This document shows, piece by piece, positions 12,297-24,770 of a DNA stretch of 64,000 nucleotides. The notes beneath the pieces were generated by a model. The model ran no database searches. It worked only from the letters and a program-made list of their open reading frames with translations, and was not told where the DNA came from. The position numbers and the translations under genes are program-made. The stretch spans positions 848,501 to 912,500 of the forward strand of contig JAQFVV010000315.1 in assembly GCA_028023455.1 (NCBI GenBank), in the 5' to 3' direction. The DNA comes from Epiperipatus broadwayi. Lineage: Eukaryota > Onychophora > Udeonychophora > Euonychophora > Peripatidae. The stretch's first letter is position 1. Each line of letters opens with the position of its first letter.

Positions 12297-12894
12297 TAAA
12301 ATACGTATTTTGCAGGTTCATCCGTGTTAAAAACTATTAATATTAATATACTAACGTTTCAACTTTATCACACAAGCCATCCACAGAGTTATAAAAGGTA
12401 GAAAAATGGTTGTAGAGCAGGTACAATCACTGATTTGAATAAAATGTTAAAATTCCACCAATAGCAAAAAATGTTAAATTTAGGATTGTTTTTTAAAATA
12501 ATCTTTTCAAATAGGAAGAAGTGTGCATGTATCATCTCGCTCATTGATACAATCTGGCCTTTTAAGTATCTCAATGGCTTCTCTAATTTTGCATTGGTAG
12601 ATATTATCACATCTGGATATGATCCTGGTACTAGCCAGATTGTATCAATAAGTGAGATGATACATGCAAACTTCCTCCTATTTGGAAAGATTTTTTTAAA
12701 AAACATTTCTAAATTTAACATTATTTGCTATTGGTGGAATTTTAACATTTTATTCAAATCAGTGATTGTAGCGCCTCTACAACTCTCTTTCTACCTTTTA
12801 TAACTCTGTGGATGGCTTGTGTGACCAAGTCAAAACGTCAGTATATTAATATTAAAAGTTTTTAACACGGATGAACCCGCAAAATATGTATTAT
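12297..12894. mobile_element. Palindrome of two Penelope-like element 3' ends
   Basis: Arms of about 260 bases (12297-12558 and 12635-12894) are inverted copies separated by a 76-base spacer. On the minus strand from about 12615 the translation reads K-I-R-E-A-I-E-I-L-K-R-P followed by I-N-E-R and an early stop, which is the C-terminal signature of the GIY-YIG endonuclease of PLEs. Each arm also ends in a sequence related to the G-A-T-G-n-n-n-n ... GAAACGT block found at PLE 3' ends. Because of the palindrome the two strands give near-identical 110-codon open frames, which are not separate genes. TA repeats flank both sides. Inverted joining of termini is known for Penelope elements, so this is probably a truncated insertion. 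Confidence 0.6.
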
Positions 12895-12909
12895 ATATAT
12901 ATATATATT

Positions 12910-13105
12910 CATATGAGTACATGTGTATGGAAGATTATTTTCTGGTTCAACTGATGAATGCTGGTTCTTCAGTAAGTATGTATATTGGGGATCATGTATG
13001 TCTTTCTCATGTGTGTGAACATGTATATCAGTTGCTTGAGATATAATGAAGAATGAATAGACTGAAAATTCCTGACTTCAAACCCTTTTATTTGCATATA
13101 TAGGA
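12910..13105 (+). repeat. Dispersed SINE-like repeat, copy 1
   Basis: This copy shares with 13420-13640, 45823-46050 and 50400-50600 the order GTGTGG(G/A)AGAT, CTGGTTC or CTGGnCC, TATATTGGGGATCAT, a CATGTGTG-type block, and a B-box-like TTCAAACCC near the end. The spacing resembles the internal promoter of a tRNA-derived SINE. No ORF is present. Confidence 0.5.
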
Positions 13106-13240
13106 AACATTCAGTATAAGCAACTAACATACTACCTTATAATTATTTATTACTTGGAAAATAGGTTACATCTTAGTATACATATCATCCCATCCATTAT
13201 ATATATATATATATATATATATATGGGATATATATATATA

Positions 13241-13296
13241 CATATTATCAGATACTATATATATATATATATATATATATAGTATCTGATAATATG
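13241..13296. repeat. Palindrome around a TA microsatellite
   Basis: The arms CATATTATCAGATACT and AGTATCTGATAATATG enclose only TA repeats, so the whole 56 bases can fold into one hairpin. Confidence 0.85.
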
Positions 13297-13419
13297 CGAA
13301 AGTAGATTGATATAATGAATACTTGGATATAAATATATTTAATCTGATAAGGGCTTTGATTATCCCATCTTTGGTTTTTAAGTGAAATGAGCAGTTGGAT
13401 ATTTGAAAGGATGAGAAAA

Positions 13420-13640
13420 GTGAATCATGTCCATTAAAGTTTGCAGAATCACAATCTTAATATAAACTGAACACTTATTCTATATACGTGTGGGAGATTA
13501 TGATTTGGCCCAAAAGTTGAGTGCCAGTTCTGATGAAATATGTATATTGTGCATCATGTATTCTTTTACATGTGTGAGGTCATGTGTATCAGTTGTCTGA
13601 GAGTGTAGCAAAATAAACTAAAAAATCCTTTGTTCAAATC
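13420..13640 (+). repeat. Dispersed SINE-like repeat, copy 2
   Basis: This is a longer copy of the family. It includes the upstream block GTCCATTAAAGT ... CTTAATATAAACTGA that is also present in the copy at 45.8 kb, then the common GTGTGGGAGAT block and a TTCAAATC B-box-like end. Confidence 0.5.
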
Positions 13641-14063
13641 TTGCTATTAATGTAGATAACTAAAATTTTGTTGAAATTCATAATAAAACATATTTTGATA
13701 ATTTTCAGAGAAATATTGAATAATAACATTAATTTGTTGTATTTCAAATAATTCATTTTTAAAACAATCGAAAAAATAAAACATTAATGAAAGATGACAG
13801 AAAAGTAATAATATAGAAAGTAAAAATATATTTATTTGATATCTATATAAAAATATTAATGAAAATTCAAAATAATCAATGATCATAATTCAGACAATGG
13901 GGGGGGTTTTTTAAATTTTAAAAAATCTTATGGAGTTGTTTTTTTTTAAATTTTTTACTCTCATATTTATCCTTTTTCTCTCTTAAAAAAAATTTTTTTT
14001 TTTTTTTTTTTTTATAAAACATAAATAAAACAATAATTTATGGATAATAATTATTTTTTCTCA

Positions 14064-14066
<3 letters not shown>

Positions 14067-14148
<82 letters not shown>
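14067..14148. repeat. TA microsatellite
   Basis: An uninterrupted run of about 40 TA units. The isoleucine/tyrosine open frame through it is an artefact. Confidence 0.95.
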
Positions 14149-14150
<2 letters not shown>

Positions 14151-14251
14151 ATGTAGTCCAAAATTCTTGTATGAATTTTTTCCTGGGCATATATTATTAA
14201 TTCTTTGCATAAACATAATAATATGCTAACCAAAATTAAACATAAATCAAC

Positions 14252-14512
14252 AAGGCAAAACTCTCCATACAGTAGTGCCATCCTGTGGCAATGAGAGTAA
14301 CCAATGGATGCCAGAAGGCTTGTGCATAAAATCCCTATCTAGTGCCTACTCATCCAATATACCCAGACTAGTTTCTGGCTTGTGACCTTCATCTGTCTGG
14401 GTATATTGGATGAGTAGGCACTAGATAGGGATTTTATGCACAAGCCTTCTGGTATCTATTGATTACTCTGCTTGGAACAGGGGGGGTACTCCTATATGGA
14501 GAGTTTTGCCTT
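14252..14512. mobile_element. Foldback/MITE-like element with perfect 57-bp stem
   Basis: The outer arms AAGGCAAAACTCTCCATA (14252-14269) and its exact complement (14495-14512) bracket an inner pair of perfect 57-base arms, 14311-14367 and 14396-14452, separated by 28 bases. The region between outer and inner arms is only partly complementary. There is no ORF. A foldback transposon or MITE fits best. The perfection of the stem in an otherwise decayed landscape argues for a recent origin, gene conversion, or constraint on the RNA. No clear target duplication could be assigned. Confidence 0.7.
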
Positions 14513-16245
14513 CTTTAATACCAATTATGTGCTAGTATAAGAGATGTTCATCATGTGATGTTTAGTGGTTTAAATGCAAATATGTTACTATGTCATCATT
14601 TTTTCCTCCTCACTCAGTATCACATTTCAATCAGGAATTTTTGTACTGTAATCACATTTTTTCATGATTTAAATACTATATCTCTGAAGTTAAAAGTGCA
14701 TGCTTTTTCCCCAAGCAGATTTTTAATAGTTGAAATCATTGATTTTGAATAATTGGTTGCTTTTAATAATTTTTTTTAAAGATTTAATGTGAATTAAACA
14801 AAACACTTAAATATTATATCAATACATTTCTGAATTTTAATGAAACTAAATTAAAATTTACATTTTTAAGTATACCTGTTATATTTAATATTTACTGGAG
14901 CACCTTCTGAATAAAATATTCACTTTTTTTCCATATTATCTAACTACTTATAATAGTTTATTCAGTTTTACTAATAGTTATAACTTATTAATGTTGGAAT
15001 ACAAAAATACCCCCCCCCCCATTTTTGAAATATTTTTCATTCAAGATAACATTTATAGTATTTTATTTAATTGGTGACTTTAGAAAAATTTTTAAAGATT
15101 TAATTTAAGTGTATTTTTTTCTTAACCATTGCTAGTTTATAATAGTTCATTACATTTTAAAATAACATTTTAAAGTATGTCATTCATTTGACTTATATTA
15201 GAGGAAAGTATGGAGCAATTATTTAATCAGTGTTTGTAACTGTATTTGCAGTTGTATAGAAAACTTTACTGGAAAATATATACTATATATCTGCAATTAA
15301 AAGCAATTGTACTAACTCTTTTCTTAGACTTGTTTTTATTTACTGGCATAATTATTTCCTTTGCATTGTTTGGTGGTTGAGAATTTGACACATGACATTG
15401 GGCAAACATTCATTTATCAATCAGACAACAGAGAGTATACAGATTTTATATTTAAGATATCTGTGCTTGATTGTATACGGTTTATATTCGTATGAATTAA
15501 TTTATCAAAAATAACCTTATTATGTAAATATATTTATACCAAAATGAAATTAACTAATTAAATCATATAATAATAAAGAAATGCTAATATATTTTTATTA
15601 ATGTGAATATATGTTTATGCTCTGTTTATAAACTAATGAAATTATATCAAGCTAAATATAAAAAATAATGTTAATATTTGGTTGTATTCATCATTATCAG
15701 TTATAAAATGTAAATCAATATTATAGATAAATTAATATTTCAAAAGCACATGTACCAATACTTCTCCCTGCATGCACATAGCTAAATGTCAACAATATAT
15801 GCCAAAAGTACTAGTTCATTATATAAGTGCTAATTATCATCAATATTTAGGCTATCTCTTATGATGTATTTACTGGACATAAATAAAATAGTAGTCTTTG
15901 TTCCAAAAATAAATTATGTGGATTCAAAAGGTAAGCTTTAATTCTTAATGCTATTGAAATCATGAAAAAGAGAATTATAAAATTACTTAAACACATATAC
16001 AAACTTTATTCTGTTCAGAAATAATTTTGTATAGCAATAGAGTCTGATGAAGAGATGTGAATATACAAAACATAATCTAATATTTAATAAATTCAGAGTA
16101 ATAAATTTAAATTGATTAGTAGTAAAAAATTAAAGATCTAATAACAATTGTACAATAATACTAATAGATAAATTTTAAATCTGAATTACTAATAGATATT
16201 AAATATTCCATGGATTAAAAACAAATTAATGAATGCAATATTGTT

Positions 16246-16325
<80 letters not shown>

Positions 16326-17279
16326 GTAAATCATTTTAAAAATAATGCACCTATAAGTTTTGACACCTATGTCAAGGAAAACAAAATGTTTGTTGCCATT
16401 GATTATTACTTTATTAAATCTGTTTTAACTTTATATGTGTATAATCATATTTTTATAATTACTTTATTCTTCAAAGAAAAAAAGATAAAAATACATTAAT
16501 GTAATTATAATTGCTATGAGCTCTAAACTTGGTTTAATGTTTACAATACTGAGGTATTGAGACCAAGTTCTAAATATCTTCAAATATGACTATAGTAGTT
16601 AGTGCTTGGTTCTCAGTTTGTTGTGAAAAAGGGAATGTTTTTACAATGTTATATAGAAACAAAAATGATATCTGAAAAAAAAAATAGAAAAGAAGAAATA
16701 TTATAAATTCTAATGTTTTGAAAAAAGCTAACTACTTATGTGATATGTTGAACTAACCTCATCATTCATCAATGAATGGAAATGTCTTAAAAATGTTATA
16801 GTTTATTCAAGCTTTTCCAAAGACAAACAACTATTAATAATAATAACACACAAATTTAACACATATTAGTAGATTATCCAACAACTTGTACCAGCTCTTC
16901 TTCAAATGCTGGTATTCTGTCAAAAATTTAGTTAGTTAGAATGTTGCCTTAAAATTTGATATTCAAAAATCTAAAAGTGTAAATTCAGTGCCTATGCTAG
17001 TTATTCTCGGTGGTTAGGTCAGCAATAGCTAAGAAAGTGGAAAACAATATCACTTGAAACATTGTGTAATCTACTAATGTGTGTGACCTTTGGTTATTAA
17101 TACCAACAGATGTTTGCATTTGGAAAAGTTCAAATTATTCTAACAAGCAACATTTAATAATAGATTATGTAAATAGTCTAACATATTGTCACATGTACAA
17201 TACTATCATTCCTCTTCTCACCTTTTCAATTAATATGAAAAATGATAGGAATTGTGGTGATAGAAAATTAAATCATATA
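14513..17279. other. AT-rich non-coding stretch
   Basis: I see no gene here. It holds a C-run at 15010-15020, a TA-centred palindrome (16243-16286), further TA repeats to 16322, and at about 16050 a TCTGATGAAGAGATGTGAA sequence that resembles PLE 3' ends but lacks coding support. Confidence 0.5.
16243..16286. repeat. TA microsatellite flanked by inverted arms
   Basis: GTTAAAATTA and TAATTTTAAC enclose a pure TA run, giving a hairpin of about 44 bases. A second TA run follows to 16322. Confidence 0.8.
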
Positions 17280-17620
17280 ATAGTAAGTATTTGAAGCTGG
17301 TCAAACTTTATTTCAACTTTATCTGTTCTAGCCCTATCATATTCTACTTCAATTTATATATATTTTATGACCTCAACTTTTTCTACTTCCTGACTTTATT
17401 TGCTCAACTCATTCTTTAGATCATTTTCCATCTCAACTTCCTTTTCTACTTTCTGATTTTCTTCTAATCTTCCTGTCATTTCTCATATTATTTCTTTCAT
17501 TTCCTTAATCATTTTTCACTGGCCCTGCTTGATTTCACTAATTTCTTTTTTGATTTATATCATCATCTTCATCAACATCCTGATCTCTGACACTTCTTTT
17601 TTCAACAACTCCCATCTTCA
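17280..17620 (-). pseudogene. Coiled-coil gag-like relic, third family member
   Basis: On the minus strand an ATG-led segment near 17610 gives M-G-V-V-E-K followed by an aspartate-rich run. Then, in changing frames, come K-K-E-I-S-E-I-K-Q, a M-I-K-E-M-K-E-I-I segment and a long glutamate/lysine-rich heptad stretch interrupted by stops. The composition resembles the coiled-coil ORF at 4164-4434, and the context is the same: a primer-site-like sequence lies upstream at 18052-18069. It is clearly inactive. Confidence 0.4.
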
Positions 17621-18051
17621 CCCAAAACTACATTCGCTATACTAACTTCTTAAAAAATCAAAAAATCTAAAAGCAAATAAAATGCTATTTTCTGTTTGTA
17701 TATTTATTTCATTTGCAAAAGAAAAAAATATATATTTAACACTTTTTTAAAATAGATTTCTCAGAAAAATGCTATTTAACTGTTTTATATTCTTATATCA
17801 TATGAAAAATACAATCTATATTTAACACTTTTAAATTCCAAAAATTAACTTTGAAAGAATTTAAGAAAATGCTATTTACTGTTTTCTATAAATTATTTCA
17901 TATGAAAAGAATAAACCTTTTTCTACCAAACTGCTACAACAATGCATGCCATAACTAACAAAAACTAATCCCCACATAATAAATCTTGCCTCCTACACCA
18001 GAAAAGTTTTCAATTCTCTAGACAAAATCTCACATGGGCTTAAAACTCAAG

Positions 18052-18069
18052 GCCCCACATTGGGTGACA
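18052..18069 (-). other. Degenerate primer-binding-site-like sequence
   Basis: The minus strand reads TGTCACCCAATGTGGGGC, close to the form TGGTGCCCAACATGGG at 6042 but with the initial TGG changed. It is followed by CTTGAGTTTTAAGCCC, which recalls the start of the leader in the plus-strand element. No LTR boundary is visible next to it. Confidence 0.4.
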
Positions 18070-18079
18070 AAATTTATAA

Positions 18080-21000
18080 CCTATGTCCCACATGCTCAAT
18101 CCATCCTTGATCACAGAGAATGCCATCAGATCACTCCATATCTGGAAAAATGTTTACCCTAATCAAGTGTCAATGAGAATGATGGTCTGCACTGACTAGA
18201 CCCAAAAAGAAAGCAAGAGCTCAAGAATATTATTCAGACAATTAAGAAATAAAAGCACTAAGACAAATGTCAGCCAAATTAAGTTTTAACAATTTGAAAA
18301 TTTTATTAATAGTAATATAAACTTTTAATGTTTAGATTTGCACACAATAAATATGGTTATATCAAGCATGTACTAGGAAGAATAAAAAGTCAATGCTCTG
18401 GCAGACAGACAAACTTTCTAAAAGTGAATTTAAAAAGGAGGGAATAATTTTTTTTCAGCTGACAATTCACCCAAAGTAATTCTGGTTTTTTTATTCAAAA
18501 ATTTAAAAACACATTGCAATGGAAAGTTTCTTGCATGAATCAATGAACCAGCACATGCAGGCATTCAATAGCTTATTGACTAATGATGTCATATTGTTCT
18601 TGTACTTCTGCATGGACAAATAACATTTAAGATCACCAAGGATGATTACAATGCAAGAACTAGAAAATAAATGAATACATCAAAGTATAAATTATAAAAC
18701 ATGAGAAAATTTATGTCTCCAATTTAACTAAATAATAATATTAGAAAATACTCTGGCGTAAATGATTTGAAATTATTAAAATATTAAATCAATGACATAT
18801 GGAAAACAGACATATAATACAGATGAATCACCAACCAAACAATTGTCCCAAACTAAGCTGAGTACAATAACTAAAGGTCTCAGTAGAAGACAGATAAGTA
18901 ATTATAAAACTAGTTATGTCTTCCCAAGCATTTCAATAAAGTGGGATAATTACAATTAAAAATAAATTTACAATCTATATTCCTAGTACATGCTCTGACA
19001 AATAATTTTAAAGCAAAAAGATAAAAAATCAAATAAATTAGCAAACAAAATATGAACATCTGATCTAGATTTTTAAAAGTTAATTTATCAGAGAGTGCAT
19101 ATGAGATGAAAATATGAAAACATTAAATGCCTTAGCAGAAAGAAACATAATATCACCTAGAATTTAAATGGGAATTAAGAGTATCTTCCTGTTAGTGATT
19201 CACACAAACCAATACCATTCATTTTATAGAGATTTAGAAAGATGGATGTGTGTGGAGAACTAATGGTACAGTGCAGATAAGCTTTTCTTAGCCTGGAAAA
19301 AAATGTAGGAACTAAAATGTTATAATTTTGCAAAATACTCATGGTCAGGTACATTTAAACCAGCCAAGGTTAGTCTCACACAAAAAAGGGAAGTGTACTG
19401 ATTATGTAATCTGAACTATAGAAAATAAAATATCTACCAAGAAAAAACAAAAACATATATTTGATAAACAACCAGCTAAAAGATCAGAAGTTTACAATAG
19501 CACAAACACAGTAAATTAAATTAATTATTTTTACAATAAAATAGGGACAGGTGATTTAAAGAAGAATTACAAAACTTTGCCAAAGCATGTAGCATTAGTT
19601 AGTAAACACAGAACAACTTAATAATCATATAAAAATATCTCACAATACACTCTCCAATAAGAAAAATGAAAAATTATCTTGGAATCTTAAAACTAAGATT
19701 CCAAGACACACTATAAATTAAAATGAAAAGTAAATACAGTTAATAAATAATAGTTTAAATTATTATTAAGATTACATATTTATTTTTAGATTGAGTGGAG
19801 ATTTAATTAAAGAATATACCCTGGAAAGAATAAAAAATGTATTTACCATACTGTAAAGCAAATTTTATGTAGTTTCAAAGAGCGTACACTTCTATTAAGT
19901 TCATATTTTAGGTGTCTTCTTTTTATGATGACAACTTTAGAGGCATACTTTGGGATCCTGTTTACTTTAGACACTCATGACAAGATATAAGAACAGCTGA
20001 GATACATGAGTCCATTCTTAAATAAGCTGACAAGGTATGTAGTAGGTTTGATAACACATAGCAGTGAATTCATACATTTTGTGAAAGCAAATTGGAATTT
20101 ATCCATTTGAAGCAGCTTGTTCCAGCCAAGAATAAACTTTATTGTCCAAAATTTGTGGGTTACTTATATTCATCCCCCATTTCATGCATAAAATTTATTG
20201 TTTTCCATTTCTACATTTTAGTACATGGCAGATCTCAATCTCCTGCTCAAACTAATTAGGAATTCTAACTAGGGATTATTTTAAGCAAAAACAACAACAC
20301 AAAATTAAATCTCCACTTTTCAAATTAAATTAGAAATGACTGTAATTAAAATAAAAGAAACAGGGTTGTAATTAACAAGTTTGCTTGCCTTTAATCTCCC
20401 ACACATATATACAACCATCACTTGGTTTTTATTAAGATAGCAATTCCTCAAACTTTAATGGACAGGTTTGAATATTCTCACTTTTCCAACTATTCGACCA
20501 TCCATTTAATTGAAAAACTGACAATGGAACAAACCATGATTATGCTTAATGTACATGCAATAATTTATTCTCAAATTGTTATTTGTTCTCATTAGTGAAA
20601 GCAAAAGTTCTATCATATATTCAATATAATTTTTTTGCTAAGAGTCATTAGAGAAATAATTATTATTCTTTAGATTAGTCATGGCATGAAATACTAGAAC
20701 TAAAACATGTTATATATTTAATAACAATTGTGTGAGAATGTGATAACCCAGTGAAAAGCAGTTTAATTGTAGGTGTAATTATCAAAATTTGCAAGCTATA
20801 AATAATTATAAAATTAATAACTTTAAAAATTTTTACATTTTTAAATTTAAAATAAATATAAATTTTATTTTATAGTAGGATTATATTTTTTTAAGTTTAT
20901 TGCATGTTATAATAGGTTACGTTTTTGGCAGTATATAATATATCATATTTGTCTAATGTATCTTTCCTAATGATATATATTGTACCAATAGCCTGATCAA

Positions 21001-21129
21001 AGTTTTCCATCTGTACAATAAGTGAGAAAAAATAACTCTACATAGAACCAACTTAGTTACAAGTGTTATTTGTCTGTGATAGGTTGTACATTAAGGTATT
21101 TAAATTGATTTACATTTCATGTTAATAGT
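18080..21129. other. AT-rich stretch without recognised genes
   Basis: No ORF of note and no recognised element were found. It may include the LTR of the relic at 17.3-18.1 kb. A 12-base perfect hairpin with a four-base loop lies at 19678-19705 (arm CTTGGAATCTTA). Confidence 0.4.
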
Positions 21130-21720
21130 TGTTGACAAATTTTATTCATAAGAAATTTAAAAGTTATGAACATTAGCATTGCATTCACAACATTAAATAC
21201 ATTCTGAAAATTATCTTTTGAACTGGTAAAAATAGCACAGTCATCAGCATACCATTAATCAAGAATCCAAGAAGAAGAAGTACATTCATTAAATTTGTAT
21301 CTTATTTTGAAGCCTGTTTTATGAAGCAGCCTATGAACAATAACAAAATAAATTATTGTACAAATGAAAACAATGTTGGGGCAAATACACATTCTTGTTC
21401 AACAACAGTTTTTTATTTCAAATGCCTTAGATTTTCTAGTTGTAGTGCAAACATTTCTTCCAGTTTCATCATGTAAGAATGATATAAAATGAATAAATAT
21501 TTATTGATAAGTAAATAATTTCAAACAACATCATCATGTGTCATATTAATTGAATCAAATAACTTGACTAAATCAATAAAAAACAATGTATACATTTTTC
21601 ATATTCCCCCAACATTTTCATTGTATTTAGATGTCATGAAAATGGTGTCTATAATACTTCTTGTTTGTCTAAAACTACATCGATTCTTGTTAAATATTTA
21701 TATATACCCTTTGTTTTTAA
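21130..21720 (-). pseudogene. RTE-type LINE reverse transcriptase relic
   Basis: Translating the minus strand across frameshifts gives RT motifs in order: R-S-I-I-D-T-I-F, then F-I-D-L-V-K-L-F-D-S-I-N (motif A area, about 21550-21585), then Q-E-C-V-F-A-P-T-L-F (motif B area, 21361-21397), then W-Y-A-D-D-C-A-I-F (motif C, 21240-21254). This order and wording are typical of the RTE/Jockey group of non-LTR retrotransposons. Several stops and frameshifts show that it is dead. Confidence 0.75.
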
Positions 21721-21999
21721 AAAATTAGAATAATAATGACACTGTTAAGATTGAGTGGAACAATGGCTAGATTCATATATTCCTAAAAAATAAATCCAAT
21801 ATTTTTAAAGCTTATAAAACATCATCAAATATTTAATATTTCTCCTAGTATTTGATCAGGAACACTTTAAAGATTACAAAAATATAGGCAGTCATTTATT
21901 GTGTATCACTTTTATATTATGATTTTTATATATAATGTAGTCTATTAAATAATAAATGACATTGTTTTGACCATTGATGCATCAAATGTTTTATAGTGA

Positions 22000-22480
22000 G
22001 ATTTTCTACTAAACAGTTTTTGTAATAGTTAACAAATGTGCTATGAATTATTTCAATAGTAACAAATCATTTTCATTTACAGCCTCAATATCACTATTTT
22101 CAATAACGTTTGAGTGTCTACTATTGTACTAACACATGTGTTAAAGTCTCTGAGGTAAAAAAAAATTTATTGATGTTATTGTAATAATGTTTTACTACAA
22201 ATAATAATAAAAAAATATTTTTCTGAATTTTCTGAATCTAAGATTGGAGTATAAACATTTAATAAATTTAGAACTAGTCTGCTTGCCCTAAATGGGTTTT
22301 AATATGGATTTTTAATGATACGTTAAGGAATTCCAACAATAGAAGATACTACATTAGACTTTACGGCAAATTCATCAACATATATTATTTTTTCTCTAAG
22401 AGATTTGTCTTTCTTAAAAAACTTATATCCTTCCACTTGTCTTATTAAATTTTCCTTTCTGTGTGAGGTCTGTTTCACTA
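22000..22480 (-). pseudogene. RTE-type LINE apurinic-type endonuclease relic
   Basis: The minus strand encodes S-E-T-D followed by a G-K-F segment at about 22447-22478, V-D-E-F-A-V-K-S further on, V-Y-T-P near 22240, and R-D-F-N at about 22140-22152. These match the S-E-T-R, A-I-K, Y-A-P and G-D-F-N landmarks of the LINE endonuclease, with the glycine before D-F-N replaced. It lies upstream, on the same strand, of the RT relic at 21130-21720, so the two are parts of one insertion with an eroded linker. Confidence 0.65.
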
Positions 22481-22519
22481 AAATGAATTATAATTATCAT
22501 AAATTATAATAATCTTAAA

Positions 22520-24770
22520 TTATGACAGGTCCTTATTCATCAGTGCAATCCTATCTTCTGGTCTTAAAGAGTAATGAAGTAAAATCATAATCCATATACC
22601 TATATTAAAAAAATAGGTTTATAATATTTACTTTTTCTATTATTTCCACTGCCTTTTGATATCTTACTGCAACTAATATTATTATTATTATTGAAAATAT
22701 AAATAATTTGTTATGTTACCTATTTAGCCAGACTTTCTAAACAGGATATTCTTAAGTCACAATTTCTAGGTTCTTTTGTTTTTCAAGTAAGCAAGTGGAT
22801 ATTTAAATATAATTATCTAATCATACTATATTTTCCAGATAAAATTTTTGATAGACAGAAATCTAATTTAACCCATTTCATGAGCGATAGTACTATGTTT
22901 AGCAATTTTCACAACAAATGTCTGCTAGCTTATTATGCTTGTTTTTATCATTTTTGTAAAATTCTCAATGTTTGAAATAAAAAAAAAAGAAAAGCGATCA
23001 GAAATGCTGTGCATGTACTTAAACGTTGGATGTCGTTATAAAAATATACAGATGTCCTATAACATGCGAGGCTCATGACAACTGGGCTCTACAATAACTT
23101 ATATGATTGAAGAAGCAAAAAAGGGAGACAAAACGTTTTTATCAGAATCATGAATAATCCTATAAAAAATAAAGTGATTTTGGTTACGTATTTTCCCATA
23201 TGTTATTTAGAGTTTGCATTTATATCTAAAGTCCATTCCACTCTCTCTCTCATCTATAGAGCATGCAAGTAGTTTAAGAACAGCACCGGTCTTATTTTTT
23301 AAACCTTTTTTTTAAATATATATTTCAAAATAGATTACTAAATATTTTAAAATTATATATATACTGAATAAAAATACGTTTTATATATAAATTATTATAA
23401 CCATAACAACAATTTAAACATATTGATAAAATAATTCCCACAACATATCTATATACAAATAAAAATAATTACATTAATATAGATTAATGTGTTAACATTT
23501 ATGCGTTTCTTTACAATCGTAGATGAAATAAAAAAAATATCTATTAAACACTAAGCGATTGTTTATATAATTTTCATAAACTTTGAGACAAACATTGATT
23601 ATATGTACATAATTGTTATGATTATTTGATGGGAAATTCTCTGCACATTGTTTAATAATATCTGATTAAATGTACTAACATCCTTAGTAATTCCGAATTG
23701 GTACTATTTTTTTTTTTTATGGAAGTGTAGGTGTAATGTTTTTTCTTTAAAATATGTTAGCAAGCAAATTTAAAAAAAAGGAGTAAATTCTAGAGATAGT
23801 AGAAGTGATTACACAAAAATGTTATTGTATTTTTTAATTGGATTTTTTCATTCATTTATTTGTCCAATATTTATCATATATTTTAAAAGTCAACACTAGC
23901 CATTCTCACATGGTACAGCAAATAAAAAAAAACAGACCACAATATTTAATTTGAAAGCCTAAATATAAACTATTCAATAAAATAATTATAAATTACCCAA
24001 ATTCAAAACTAAACTAGACAAGGCAAAAAAAATAAATTATGTATCACAACTATTGGTTTCACTGCTGAAAGCAGATTATATAATGCAAAGGACTAAAACA
24101 TTCTCAATTCCATACCACCCACCCTTAATTTTAAAAGAATCTTAAGCAAGTTAATTGATTCAGAATCATACACTTTTAATAATAAAGTTTATTTAATTTT
24201 TCTTGTTATTTTATTTTTTTCAAAGAAGACTGACATAGCCTCATTAAAAATAATATTGTGGCCGGTATCTCTTAGAGGTTTTTTATTTATCTATGAAAGA
24301 TAGTAGAAAATCATATGATATTACAAAACTAATAAAAACAAAATGTTATTAACATTCCTTAATGACCATAATTTCATCTACTAAGAAATATAACTTTTTC
24401 ATTGAAATTCAACAAGATAAATACAACATATTAATATAAACATAATGACCTTCCTCTAATTCACTACACACATTATCTATCTTTAAAATCAATGGATATC
24501 TGCATGACACTGATGGCCACAGATTGCAGAAAATTTATTATTAGGGTTTTTAACACTTCTTTTTAATTCCTTTTTTTTTCATAAAAGTTAATGTGTGCAT
24601 TGTTAAATCATATTTTATGACTTGTATTCAGATCATGGATATGAAAAGTGAGCTATGATACCTATATTCAACTATACTGTTATGACTTTAATTTTTCATT
24701 AAAACTTAGTTTATTTTGACCTATATAAATTTTATGATAACTTCAAGAAATCTTATAAATCATATCAGGA
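22520..24770. other. AT-rich stretch with possible PLE 3' end
   Basis: No ORF is supported. At 23110-23200 the plus strand has TTGAAGAAGC, then CAAAACGTTTTTATCAG and later AATAAAGTGATTTTGG. This arrangement is seen at the 3' ends of PLEs and related elements, but no coding remnant sits upstream. Confidence 0.35.

Noticed and set aside
12389-12803. Two similar 110-codon ORFs on opposite strands
   Set aside because: They mirror each other because the DNA is a palindrome; the real coding remnant is a different frame of the PLE GIY-YIG domain.
16030-16100. PLE 3' end at TCTGATGAAGAG
   Set aside because: Only the short signature-like phrase is present, with no GIY-YIG coding remnant upstream; too weak to call.
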